Part shown: positions 10,391 to 21,727 of the stretch, one piece after another
Layout: each line of letters starts with the position of its first letter
How positions within the stretch are numbered: the stretch's first letter is position 1
NCBI GenBank assembly: GCA_029224185.1
Contig: CM055188.1
Location: 13,910,997-13,974,996 of the forward strand
Direction: 5' to 3'
Length of the DNA stretch: 64,000 bases
From: Karalla daura
Taxonomy: Eukaryota; Chordata; Actinopteri; Chaetodontiformes; Leiognathidae
Translations under genes and position numbers: made by a program
The notes under the pieces: generated by a model
Told to the model about the DNA's origin: nothing
What the model saw: only the letters and a program-made list of their open reading frames with translations
Databases searched by the model: none

Positions 10391-11360
10391 ACTAATATAT
10401 GAAATAAATGTTACTAAAATTTACATACAGTTACCATGGAAGAAGCTCCATACCTGCCACAGATACACCAGGAACACACCCTAAAAGAAACACACCACAA
10501 CTGGGGAATCCCTACCTGGCAGAGTAAAGAGGACATTTGTCCAGAGGGACACAGGTTTGTTTGTATTTGGTGCCTATGTTTTGTGTTTGAAACTAAAGGA
10601 AAAGATATTGAAATGTTAGGCATCATGTCTCCCCTGCCACAGTAACATATACAGTGCGATTTTAAGTATATCACTGCATACACAACATATCTACTTCAAA
10701 CCAACATCTGTAACTATAAAATACTGTGTGGCCCTCATGGTCAAAAGGTTGATGAACCAAACCAAAAATCTCAAACATTTAAGATACAGGGATCTTTAGT
10801 CTATGGTGAGAGTTACAGCAATAAAGGATAAAAAAAACTATTCTAAAAACAAAAACAAAGTAGAGATAAAAACTCCAGCTCTAGATCAATACTGGTGGAC
10901 AACGTACTTGGCTGTGAAGTCTGCTGTAAATGAAAACACATCAGACTCAGGTCCAGCTGCTAATATTCAGATCAATCATAGTGTTGTCTTGTGAGACATG
11001 AATTTCCATTTGTTCACAGATCGAATGAGAATATTACTGTGACATTTGTCATCGACAACACAAGCGGGAGGTGGGGTGAGCGGGAACCTTAATAATAACA
11101 GGGCAGGGCAGTTTTCACAAATTACTGGTTTAAGAGCTGAAAATTAAAACTTAATGATTTTTAAACTTGTTGCATTTCAGTTGAAATCTCATATTAAAAG
11201 CTAATTAACCCATGACCTGTGTGCTGCACCCTTGCAGCACGGTGCAGTGTCACTGTGGAAGCGTGATCAGGTCGTTTCAGAGAGCAGATTAAACTGTGGG
11301 TCCAGGGTATTACGGGTATTAGTGTAAAAGCTCAGGTGTCATATGAGCACTGATCTTGGG
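10391..11360. other. No gene recognised
   Basis: AT-rich sequence with no recognisable exon or mobile element. A frame at 10414-10683 on the minus strand and its mirror at 10436-10645 carry no known motif. Confidence 0.5.
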
Positions 11361-11436
11361 TCAGCTTTTAAAATCCCTGCTCATCAGGATTAAAGCCACA
11401 GAGGCTGAATAAATGTGTCATCTGTCCTGAAGGGCA
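11361..11436 (+). repeat. Low-copy local repeat, copy d (partial)
   Basis: This is a diverged copy of 10141-10215, in the same orientation and about 1.2 kb downstream. Only this module is recognisable; the flanks do not align with copies a, b or c. Confidence 0.65.
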
Positions 11437-11840
11437 TCTTCATGACTTAGACACTCACACACATACATCCACATCCACACAACCAAACAAGACGAGCATT
11501 ATACAATGACTCTAATCTTTTACGAAGATATATGAAGCGTGAAGCATCACATCTCAGCAGTAAGTTTTTACTTGCAGTGGGTTTGTCCCTCAAAAGGTGG
11601 AAATACCAAGTCGTGTGATGAGATGTTCAGTGTGTCAGTTTGGCATAACAGGTTGTTGCAGGTTCAGTTTGTGTTGCACAAGGCTGTTGTTTCAACAGTG
11701 GGTGCTTATATATCCCCACCATTTTAGCTAGATGGACATGCATAATGCTTAATCCCACCTGCATCATAGAATATCCTGAGATGAATCATTACTACTACAA
11801 CTACTCATTTTTAATTAGGAAATGGACAAACATCTTCGGT

Positions 11841-12045
11841 GGTGCAGTGAGTAGTTCTGTAGCACTGTCGCTGCACAGCGAGCTGCCTTCTTGTTCTCTC
11901 CATGTCTGTGTTGAGTTTATTCTGGGTGCTCTGGGTTTCTTCCATAATACGCTAAACATGCATGATTAGGGTGATTGGAGACTAAATTGCCCCCCCACAG
12001 GTGTGAACAAAGTATTAGTTGTGGTAATAATTAATAAACAGAAAA
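11841..12045 (+). repeat. tRNA-SINE-like dispersed fish repeat
   Basis: It contains, in order, GGTGCAGTGAG (A-box-like), GTTCTCTCCATGTCTGTG, GGGTGCTCTGGGTTTCTTCC, AACATGCATGATTAGG and GATTGGAGACTAAATTGCCC. This is the standard layout of a very common teleost repeat whose intact form also has a tRNA-like B box; here that part is lost. Confidence 0.75.
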
Positions 12046-12642
12046 TGAACGAATGAGTTACATTTTGGTGCTTTGATGTCACTTAGTCATTGATCTAGCT
12101 CATCTTGTATTGATTTTTTAATTCTGTCTTTCCAGACTTTATCCACCCAGGTAAATCCCATGATGACATGATTATGAGGGAGTGTGAACGTTTCATGAAA
12201 AATTCATTGATTGCCATGTTCGTCAAATCTTTCAACCCTGAGATTGAAACAGCAGAGCAGACTAACACCATTTCCCACGTTATGATCCATCTTCATCCCC
12301 AATCTTCTTCTCTCACCCGTCCCATAACTCCACAAGTAAAGTTGGAACTCACGCCTTTATGTCACCACATTCATATTGAGTAAACTGCTGAGCGGCAACT
12401 AATTACCTCTGAATGTTTGCCAAATGTGTCAGGGATTTTCATCCTTTCTTGTTTTTTTTATTTAAATCAGCCTTTACAAGCTAACCACTGGGACGTGACG
12501 TGTAGTCTGGTGTATAATCCTGAAAGAATTGTTTACCTCTGAGAAAAAGGGACTGATTGTCTTGCTAGAGCCTTTGAGCTCATTATTGCGGTGGTATTAA
12601 GGGCGAACAGTTGCTAAAAGTGAAGCCGAGGGAACATGGACC
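12046..12642. other. No gene recognised
   Basis: Nothing recognisable in either strand. Confidence 0.5.
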
Positions 12643-12885
12643 ATCTGCCTGCCGATGAAAGCTGAGCTTTCTACAGAGAGACGAAACAGGCTGAGAAATC
12701 AGAAGACAAAAGATTGAAAGTCACAGTCAAGACTTTGAATTTAGGAAGAAAGCGGTGAAAAGTAAGGAAATAACAAAGAATCTCCTTTAACAGTACGGAG
12801 CTCATGCTCTCAGTGCAAGCAGGATATTGAGCAAAGATTGGATTACAATGACCAATCATCACATTTTTGTCCAAGTATTATAAGA
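12643..12885 (+). repeat. Low-copy local repeat, copy b
   Basis: Its first 65 bases pair with 7679-7743 and its end (AATCATCACATTTTTGTCCA, 12852-12871) pairs with 10325-10345. Like copies a, c and d it is on the plus strand. Function unknown. Confidence 0.6.
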
Positions 12886-14755
12886 AGACGTTCTACTTTG
12901 TCACACTGAAACTTGTCTGGGAGCTCTTTAAGATATGTTCTCCTTGGTGTTTGCTATTGGGGTGCAGACTTGAGTATGTTAAATATATTTATGCCAGTCA
13001 CTCACCCAAAAGTCTTACTACTACCTCATATTTTACTCTTATTGTTCATCTTTCACTTTCATTTTATTTGTATTTTACTTTATTTGTCTTGTATTACGTG
13101 TTGTGACTTAAACCAGGAGCTGCTGAACAAAGTTTTGCTGTGCCTTGCATAATGACAATAAAGATTCTTCTGGAGGTTATTTATACCCATATCTATAGGT
13201 ACCATAATCAGTTAGTTAACATACTGCCCTTTAAACCCAACGACAATTAAACCCTTACTTCTTTGAAGTACAAAATGTTTCCAGAATGAAGGAAAAATGC
13301 AAAGATACAAACAGAAACTGCAATGTGACAATATGGAGATGAGTTGGTTATATATTTCCATTAGTGTAGAAACTGAGGAGCTGTCACTGAGAAACCAATA
13401 GATACCAAGTAGCACTCACCTCTGCAGGGGGTTTGCACATTCAGACATTCAATGAAATCCTGTGGGAATTCAGAGAGAAAATGTTTCAGTCTACTGAAGA
13501 CAGTGACAGAGAGAGATTCAACCATGTCCCCTTCAACACACCATCAACTATCTGTGTCTCACAGTGGAGACACAATGGAGACAACAAACGGCAGAGTCCA
13601 GCCTGAATGAATCAATTAGACAGGTGTCTATGGTGTAGTGCAGTGATTAATAGCACCACCTCAGGTAAAATCCTGTGCTATGGATCTATGTGTGGGTGTG
13701 TGTGCATGTGTGTGTTTGATCTTCTTCGACATGCGGATAATGATCCACAGAATTTATCTTCCACCGCTAATTGCTGGACGGTACAACTTTCTGTCGTGTG
13801 TTTGAAGCATCAAACTGATGTGTCCTGTCTTATCCTATTTTATCTTATCTTGTCTGAATTTATAAGATAAAAATGACTCAAGTGATCAATCAAAGTTCCT
13901 CCACAGACCATTGGATTTTTAGTATCACGACTGGTGAGATGCTGACTTGTGTGTGGTTCAGTGACACTGTGATAAATAATTTATGTCCATGTTTTACCTA
14001 TGCACTTTAGTTTAAAGTTTTAAAGCTATGCAAGATACAATTGTCTTTTGAGTGTTCTAAAAATGTCTTTTCAGCTTTAGCGTGAGGCCATTTTATAGCA
14101 GTATTGTAACCTCGGGAGATTCAGACATGGCGCAATTAACATCAGTATGACCTAAATACTCTGTATGGGGACGTGATACAATGTCCACAATGAAAGACTG
14201 CCTGTGAAAGTGCTCAGAAATCAGAAAAGAGCCCCTTAACTTCTAGATACTGATTTGTGTTTCAATAAAGATGTGGAAAAAGTGTGTCTCCGCAAGCTGG
14301 ACATCTTTGTTAAGCATCTCCTCTGTGGCTTCATTGGATGCAAAAACACTTAAGGTTTTTATTGCTGGAGTGTGGTTTTGTGCGCTCCTGGTCCACAGAT
14401 TTGCGTAGAACAAAGACATTTATTGTGTTCTTTATTAATCCCCTTGCTCCTCAACTGGTCACAGGATCAGAGTGCAACCTCCTCTGTGAAACCAGCCCGG
14501 AGCTGGCAGAGCATCAGCATCGCGTCCAGGGCCATCTTAGAAGTGTAGATGCTTGCTGACATGGGGTCGTGACCTCAGCGGCTGCAGTTTAAAGCTGGAC
14601 TCAGAGTCCATCAGGCTCTTTCCCCCAGGGTCAAACTGAGCTTGCCTGAAAGCTAATGCAACAGCAGCCATGCTCAATGTGACAACCCTCCTGTGGATCG
14701 GCCTTTAACTGATTCTCTGTGACTGTGTTGGTCAAAGCATGCAGCCGGTGTGTGC
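12886..14755. other. No gene; one possible repeat fragment
   Basis: At 13632-13664 the run GTGCAGTGATTAATAGCACC resembles the A-box region of the tRNA-SINE-like repeat, but the downstream part is absent. Nothing else is recognisable. Confidence 0.45.
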
Positions 14756-14778
14756 GCACACACACACACACACACATA

Positions 14779-14817
<39 letters not shown>

Positions 14818-14832
14818 AGACACACACACACA
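14756..14832. repeat. (CA)n microsatellite, interrupted
   Basis: About 77 bp of CA dinucleotides with several TA interruptions and one TCAG break. It produces spurious His/Thr frames on plus and Val/Cys frames on minus. Confidence 0.95.
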
Positions 14833-15593
14833 GATGCTGCTCTAAGACAAGGGTATAGGTGTGAGTGGACTGTTAAGTGCACAATTATTAGTGTGTCTGT
14901 GTGTCTGCGTTTGCACAGCTAGCATCATGTAAATACTGCAAGCGGGTTACTTAATCTTATGTAAACAAACATAAAAGGAGTCGACACATCATAAGGGTAA
15001 AAGAGGAAAACAAGACACAAACATTTGCATGCCCCACACTGCCCCGATGGTGTGACTCGTCTGTCACACCATTAGTCGATAGGAACACCTGGACATCACA
15101 CACACGATACATGTATGTGAAGTATGTGTGAAGCTTAGAGTGCTTAAAGCTAGAGAAGAGGAACACCAAAGCGTATTGTGTATCCAGTATATTGAGGATT
15201 TATCGCCAGCCCTAGGTGGAGGTACCTCCCCCCAGCCCCTGAGCTCTGGCTGCAGGTCATCCTCTGGGCCCGCATTAGGCTTCAGCACACAATACACGTT
15301 GCTAAATGTTCCTCCGCGGGTTGATGTGTGTGCCTGTTTGTCGTGTGCTGCTTGCAGGTCGGGCACTGTGGTTTTTCACATGACCAGAGTAAAGATGTGT
15401 GTGGACAGATAAACAATGACTGTGAGCCGCCGAGGGCAACAGAGTCAGCTGATAACTCTCTGCAGGGTCATCACTCTGAGAGATGCCTTTCACACTCTCT
15501 CTTCTCTCACTTTGTCATTTCTCACATTGTTTTAACAACAGAGATAACTCTCGCTATAATGAAATCGACCTGTGATGGGGCAGGGGGAAGTGG
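14833..15593. other. No gene recognised; moderately GC-richer segment
   Basis: The sequence between 15150 and 15460 is richer in G+C than its surroundings and holds overlapping frames of about 100 codons on both strands, but none carries a recognisable domain. Confidence 0.45.
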
Positions 15594-15646
15594 TGGTGTT
15601 GGTGGTGGTGGTTGTGGTGGTTGTGGTGGTGTGGGGGGGGGTGTAA
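15594..15646 (+). repeat. (GGT)n/(GGTT) G-rich repeat
   Basis: A run of GGTGGT and GGTTGT words ends in a stretch of eight or more G. The closely spaced G runs could form a G-quadruplex on the plus strand; that is inference. Confidence 0.85.
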
Positions 15647-16205
15647 ATGATGCCAGGGGGGTCATATGACTCCACACATAGCAGCCACTGTGAATTCTTT
15701 CACGTCAATGGGCTCCCGAGGCAAACATCCAGCCTTTCCACTTGACTTACAGCCAGTGTGTGCGTGGCGTTGCCATGGCAGCGGGCTGCAGGATGAAGGA
15801 ATTCACCCTCCATTGGTGGAAGTCTGCCCGGAGGCTCCTCAGGATTCTCTCATGCGTCATGCTCGGCAAGCTACCACCCCCTCCTACTCCCCACCCCATG
15901 GCTTCTCTTTCATTCACACCTTGACAGCTCCCACTTTGCTTGTTAGCACAGAATCGTCCGTTCCGTCCTCTCGACACTTTCCCCTCTCTCCCCCTTTTAT
16001 CACTCATCCCAGCTTCTCTCCTTCCACCACCCCTCTGTTCTTTTCTGTTTGATTTCCCCATGGCATTTCCTCCTTCCTTCCTTCATTCATCTTTATCCAA
16101 ATTTTATTCCTTCTCTATTTACAGGCTTCCTACGCAGTATGGAAGAGCACGCAAATTTTTTTTTACTCCTTTCCAGATCTGGATGTGGAAGTGTGTTGAA
16201 ATAGT
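15647..16205. other. No gene; C/T-rich stretch
   Basis: Between about 15880 and 16110 the plus strand is strongly pyrimidine-rich (CCCTCTCTCC, CCTTCCTTCC words), giving low-complexity frames. No exon is recognisable. Confidence 0.5.
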
Positions 16206-16312
16206 TTAAAGACTATTACTACTACTACTTACTACTTTACATTTTATTATTATTATTATTAGTATTATTGTTGTTGTTGTTGTTGTTGTTGTGGTTGTTA
16301 GTAGTAGTATTT
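16206..16312. repeat. Compound trinucleotide repeat (ACT/ATT/GTT/AGT)
   Basis: Runs of ACT, then ATT, then at least seven GTT, then AGT follow one another over about 105 bp. Confidence 0.9.
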
Positions 16313-17127
16313 AAACAAAATGTATTTTTGTACAAAATAACTATTTGCACCTGTGCACTTTGCATTTCAAGGGAACTGAAGTTTGTTGGTAAAAACAGGG
16401 TATGGTGTGAATATTTGTAAACTTTGATGACAGATGATGTTTACAGTGTATCCGTTATCTTACCTGCTTCATATCAACTGGTGTCAGAGGGATCTGCTGG
16501 TGTCAATCTGTAGCTCACACTGGGTGAAAAAAGTGATTACACCTGGTTGCCAGTCTATCGTAGGGCACATGCATGCAGTAAGTCTTTCCAAGGGGCAGTT
16601 TATTGTCTCCAACAGATGAATGTTCAGAGGTGAGCCATCTCAGAGCGAAATGAATCAGACGTGAGTCAGCATGTCATTCAGTCCCACCACAGAATTACCA
16701 GGGCATTACCAAGTCTTTCAGTTCATCAGCATTTAATATTAGAAGTATTTGAGCGGCAGCACAGAATAAGCTGTGTAGATTGAACTTGGTTTCTATGTCC
16801 CACATGAATAGCTTCAGGAATTTTTTTCAGGCATGATAGGAACAAAATCAAATGCAAATAACATCTCGATAAACAGCTAAATTTTGAAACCATTTATTTA
16901 AATCCTAGGCACTGAGCAAGTTGGATTGATATGTCAAATAGTCAACAACGTAGTGAACCACCCATTGAGAAGCACAGAAAGTTGAGACAGAAAAAAAAAG
17001 TATTTTCAATAGGAAATGTGTAGGAACCCTGCATGTAGCATCCCTCAAAAGTGAAACCTTTCCATTCACCTTTTAACATCTGTCTTTCACCTTCTAAGCT
17101 CTGTTATGCTGCCATCTCTCAATCTCA
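16313..17127. other. No gene; faint dispersed-repeat trace
   Basis: The words GGTTGCCAGTCTATCGTAGG (16543-16562) and GGCACATGCATG resemble the distal part of common fish tRNA-SINE-like repeats, but too little is left to define a copy. Confidence 0.4.
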
Positions 17128-17216
17128 TTCTTTCTTTCTTCCTTTCTTCCTTTCTTCCTTTCTTCCTTTCTTTCTTTCTTTCTTTCTTCCTTACTGTCTC
17201 TCTCTCTCTCTTTCTC
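17128..17216 (+). repeat. (CTTT/CCTT)n polypyrimidine tract, then (CT)n
   Basis: About 85 bp of nearly uninterrupted pyrimidine on plus (TTTC and TTCC units, then CTCTCT). Long mirror-symmetric purine/pyrimidine tracts like this can form triplex DNA. Confidence 0.93.
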
Positions 17217-18589
17217 CAGCCCACACTCACTCTCCCCCTCACTTGCTTTCTCAGCTGCCGCCTCCAGGCCTCGTCTCATCACGCTAACACCCTGCTGAGG
17301 GTAGGAAGGGACAGCCTCGCTGCCAGGAGGGAGAGTGGCATCATGGGAAAATCAAAGGACACCCTCCATCTCATAGTTTTGTCAGAACCTTTCCTGTCCT
17401 TCTTTGAGTTTAAAAGTGAATGCATTTCTTATTTATTTTACTTATTTTACTTCACTCAACATTGAATTTGATTGTATCTGCTAAATCATGAGATGGTTTT
17501 TAGCCTTATATATAACCACGATAACCTCCTCTTTATGTATGCCTTTGCTCCCACACATTCTTTGCCCTCATCTAGTTTATTTTCATCTTGAATCTTAACT
17601 TGAACCGAGTCTTGTTCAACTCTGCAGCAGCAGCAGCAGCAACAGCAACAGCATGACGTTATCTCGACATGTTGCCTTCCCACACGCACAAACTCCTCTT
17701 CTAATAAAGTCATGAAATTTTCATCCCTACACGCTGCCTGCAGGAAAATAACTGCGTTATCATTCAGCAGAGGCTGCTGCACTTCAGGTCCTTCTACTGG
17801 TGATCTGTGAAAACCAGATGAAATCTGTCTCTTAGATCAGCACAGAGCAGATCAACTTGCGGTCGTACAGTTCTGCATGTGTGTTCGATATCCTGAGAAT
17901 GCAGGAGTGCTGTCTCTGTGATAGAATTAATGTTCAGATTTCTATGAAAGAATTGTCTGTTCTGCTTCACAGTTTTTGTTTTTTTTCTACTGCCATAAAT
18001 AATCTGCAGTCACTGATTTATTTAGCACAAACAGACTAAATAACCTGCAGCTACATTAATGAAACATTTATATCTGGTTCATTTTCATGGTCTGATAAGT
18101 GTTGGAGATATTTATCTGGGTAAATGGCGTAATCACACCATGATAAATTTATGGTTTGTGAGTTGTTACAGATTTTAGACCGGTGCAAGGGTCCTTGCTG
18201 TGTCTCACTGCGTCTCATTGTGTCCTCAGAGAATTAAAAACCTGCTGCTTCTCTTTGGTCATCCAGAGAGACCAGAACAGATGGAATTGCATCAAGTTTT
18301 CTTCATACCTGTTTAAAGTGACTAATAAACACTATGAATGATATTGTCAGGGTCAAATATTTACACACTCATTCATACAAAAACACATGTAAGCAAATTT
18401 CTCTCAGGCCAATAAAAGAAATGAGGAGCAGAGCTCTTGAAGGTTATTTTAAACCAATGTATTTCCTTACTGGGTACTGTGTTTGTGTCGAGCGCAGGAG
18501 TCCAGAGCTGCTTAAAGTTGGTGCATGTTGCTGCATGCTGCTTTCTGCTTAAAACTACCTGCTTACAGCTACCGCCATAGGCTAGCCAT
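17217..18589. other. No gene; short (CAG)n
   Basis: A CAG run at 17623-17653 (six CAG, then CAA/CAG) explains the Cys/Cys-rich minus-strand frame here. The rest is unremarkable unique sequence. Confidence 0.55.
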
Positions 18590-19012
18590 CCTGGAGGGTT
18601 TGAAGATAGGTTCCAAGTGCATAAATCTCCTCTTCCAGTATATATTCTCTCTTCTTACCCACAAAGTCTCTAATTTGGTTCCTTTCTGGATCCAGGCCTA
18701 ACTGCAGGGGATCTCAGAGATCCAGTTGGTCCTGGAGACATGGTGTGCAGGCCTACCCCTGGCAGATACACCCCAACTCCTATCAACCACTGCCCCATCA
18801 ATTAGTGAATAGCTCCACTGCCCTGAGGATAAGCCTATTGCTGCAAGGCTTCAAAAGTAATGCAATGTACTGGTGGTGAGGAGCAGGCAGAGCCAGGACC
18901 TGGCCACCTGTAGCCAAGATCGGTGTCTGGTCACTTGGGTCCACCCACACCACCTAATGGAATAGCTAGGGGCTCTTCTTCGCTACTCTTCGCACACATT
19001 ACAGAGCAGCAC

Positions 19013-19078
<66 letters not shown>
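18590..19078 (+). repeat. Dispersed repeat ending in a long (TTA)n tail
   Basis: The 3' half contains CAGAGCCAGGACCTGGCCAC, CCACCCACACCACCTAATGG and CTAGGGGCTCTTCTTCGC words that I recall from dispersed teleost repeats. It runs straight into about 63 bp of TTA repeats (19015-19078). A unit ending in a simple-repeat tail suggests the 3' end of a retroposon, but I cannot name the family. Confidence 0.5.
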
Positions 19079-19344
19079 CAGGACCTTTATTGAAACTCAG
19101 AGATATATTAAGGAAACAACCTAATTGACATTACTAACAGTTCCTATAGTTGGGATCCAGGGCATACAACCTGTACCTAAAACTGGTTGAAATCTGGTGG
19201 TGATGGGATATCTGGAAATAAAAGCAGGTTTGGATGACTGGGAACGCTAAGGCAGTCCATTGCACATCAGCAGCACAGGGTATTGGCAACGAATAGCTGA
19301 ATAGCAGAGGTTCTGGGCAGACTCGTGTGTGATTGAACAGCACT

Positions 19345-19815
19345 ATTTAGGAGCCCCACTGCTCACTTCCATCTGCTGAAGGCCCAAGAAAAGGTGGTCT
19401 AAAAATTGCCCACTAAGGTCATAGCTCATGGCAGAGCTGAGGTGCCATAACAGAGACCTTGCTACTCTGAGCGAAACCAGGCTCTTCGATGAAGGACCTC
19501 TACCCACTCTACTCTTTTTCTGGAAAGGCACCATCCAAGGGGACGAGACCCACACATTGCTTCCAAGAGTCACTGAAACACCTAAGGGCATTTATGAAAG
19601 ATCAGGCATTGGATGAGGCCCAAATGGGAAGAAGTTCTTTTGGGATTTAATGCTCTGGCGTTGAATATGGAAAGGAGAACATGGGTTTAGTCGGGTTTAA
19701 ATGTCATGAGGTCACTTACCCTCCTGCTGAGCACAACCTGACCATAACCAACACCATCTTCCAATAAAAAAACAATAATGCATCATGGATTCAGCCATCT
19801 CAGTTCCACAGATTG
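19345..19815 (+). mobile_element. LINE endonuclease-domain relic
   Basis: 19425-19540 reads AELRCHNRDLATLSETRLFD, then EGPLP and FFWKGT. This is the signature of the apurinic-endonuclease-like N-terminal domain of a fish LINE (recalled consensus: ...YNIDIAALSETRL...EG...GYTFFWSG). Further on, 19731-19800 reads EHNLTITNTIFQ, stop, KNNNASWIQ, matching the later EN-domain segment (consensus EH.L.ITNT.F......TW.HPRS). The pieces are separated by deletions and stops, so this is a dead 5' fragment with no reverse transcriptase nearby in the same orientation. Confidence 0.8.
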
Positions 19816-21593
19816 ACACTGTATACATAATGTTTAGTGAGGTGTTGACATCAAAGATGTTCTACTTAACTGAGGAATGAGAGATGAAGAATGATGATGA
19901 AAGTGCTTTTGATGGTGTTCCTCACCTCGCTGGAATATTGGATCAATATGAGGTTGCTATACTGTGCTCACCTGGGAGATACAGTACAACTGTACGAAAT
20001 AAGTCTCGTTACTCCCTTTCTGAGAATCTGTAGAAGTAAGAACTTGTCTTGAGTGGTGAGAAGGACATAGACAGCAAAGAACTCAGCTCTGCATGAAGCT
20101 GAGCTATCACAAATGATAGCTCAGACACCATCCAAAATTTACTTAACCGTTTGCACAAAGCACATCATACAGTGGTGTGCAGTCAGGTGAGGTGGGTTTG
20201 GCGTGCCTCACATAGGCAATTTTTTTGTTTCAAATGCTCTTTTCTTTCTTTTTAAAAAATGAAAAATAAAAACATAAAATGTATTGTTTTAACAACATAA
20301 CAAATGCCCCTTTTGAGAAAAGTGTGTTTTCAATACTGGCCTGATATGAACAGGGGGCTGGGGCCGATTCTGCCTCTCTTCAATTGTATAATTGAGGGAC
20401 ATCGCCTCACCCACCCACAAGGTCTTGCGGTGCTGTTGTCGGCATGCAGTGATAATTCCCTGGTTAAATATGGAGATTACTTATCTCAAAAGTTTTTCTG
20501 CCTTGACATTTGAGGAAAAATGAAACACATTATCTGGGAAACCAACACCTGACCAGGAGGATTTAACACAAAGGAAGGGGCAGAAGATTATGAGAAGCTG
20601 TGCTGTTGAGATACAGGTGTTTTTGTGCTCTTGTCTTGGGGTGTTGTAAATCCTGTGGAAATAGGACGTGTTCTCTGAAATTACTTGACAGCAAATGTGT
20701 GCAGCTGTGTGCAGTTGTGTCTGTGCGTAATCTGCCGACATCTAAACTACATATCTGACAGTTTTGCAATTTGCATATTGATCTCTACCTAATATTTTTG
20801 TATGCACTATGCACGTCACTGACACCATAACTTTCCCATCCAGCTGCTGCCTCCAGATATCAGCATCAGTTGAGATTCTGGTGAAGTAATGCGTTGTGCC
20901 ATTTCAGTCAAAGTCAGAGAGGTAAGCACACATTTCCTCAGGGATGAGTAATTGTACCTAACTCTGAAGGGGCATAAACTATTGTATTTTTTTATGTTTT
21001 CAATTTGTTATAATTGAAGTTATATGCGGTCCTGGATGATCTTTACTTAGCATGTTTTAGATGTAGGCTACGTCACTCATGCATCAGGCAAAAATGTATT
21101 CACTATGATATGAAATATGCTTGAAATATGTGAAATATCAGCTTTAATTTTCTTTTACTTTAAGTTAAGGATTTGTATTGCCTGCTTTCTGCAAGAGTTG
21201 GCCAATCATTTTCCCCTCCACTTGGTTTGAATGCTTTGCTGAAACGTTTAAGTTTCACTTTACCTTCAAAGCTCTGTGATAAATCACTGTCCTTGACTGA
21301 GAGAATAAACACCTTCCTTCTCCCTCTTCTTCTCCTTCTCCTTCTCCTCTTCCCTGCTGATGAGTGTCAACTAAATGTCACGAATGAAACGCTGTTTTTG
21401 GCGAGCGTTACACCTCACGCTGCACTGCCTTAAAGGTGTCTGCACACCTGATGGAGCACCTGCAAGGAAGGAAAGGTCACCTGACACACCTCAGCTCTCT
21501 CTGACATCATCACTGAGGACTCACAGTTTCGGAACACCACCCAAACATGTCCCACATTTTACAATGAAAGATTTCAGGTGACCTTTGTAACTA
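19816..21593. other. No gene recognised
   Basis: A CAGTGGTGTGCAG word at 20171 looks like a hAT-type end, but no partner terminus or target duplication was found. A short CTT run lies at about 21318-21350. Otherwise unique. Confidence 0.5.

Positions 21594-21727
<134 letters not shown>

Noticed and set aside
15128..15669. Overlapping 94-113-codon frames as an exon cluster
   Set aside because: Frames occur on both strands at similar length, the Gly-rich part is the GGT repeat, and no domain is visible.
20165..20190. TCATACAGTGGTGTG at 20167 and a near-identical word at 35276-35290 as possible hAT ends
   Set aside because: No matching opposite terminus or target duplication found for either; flanking similarity does not extend.
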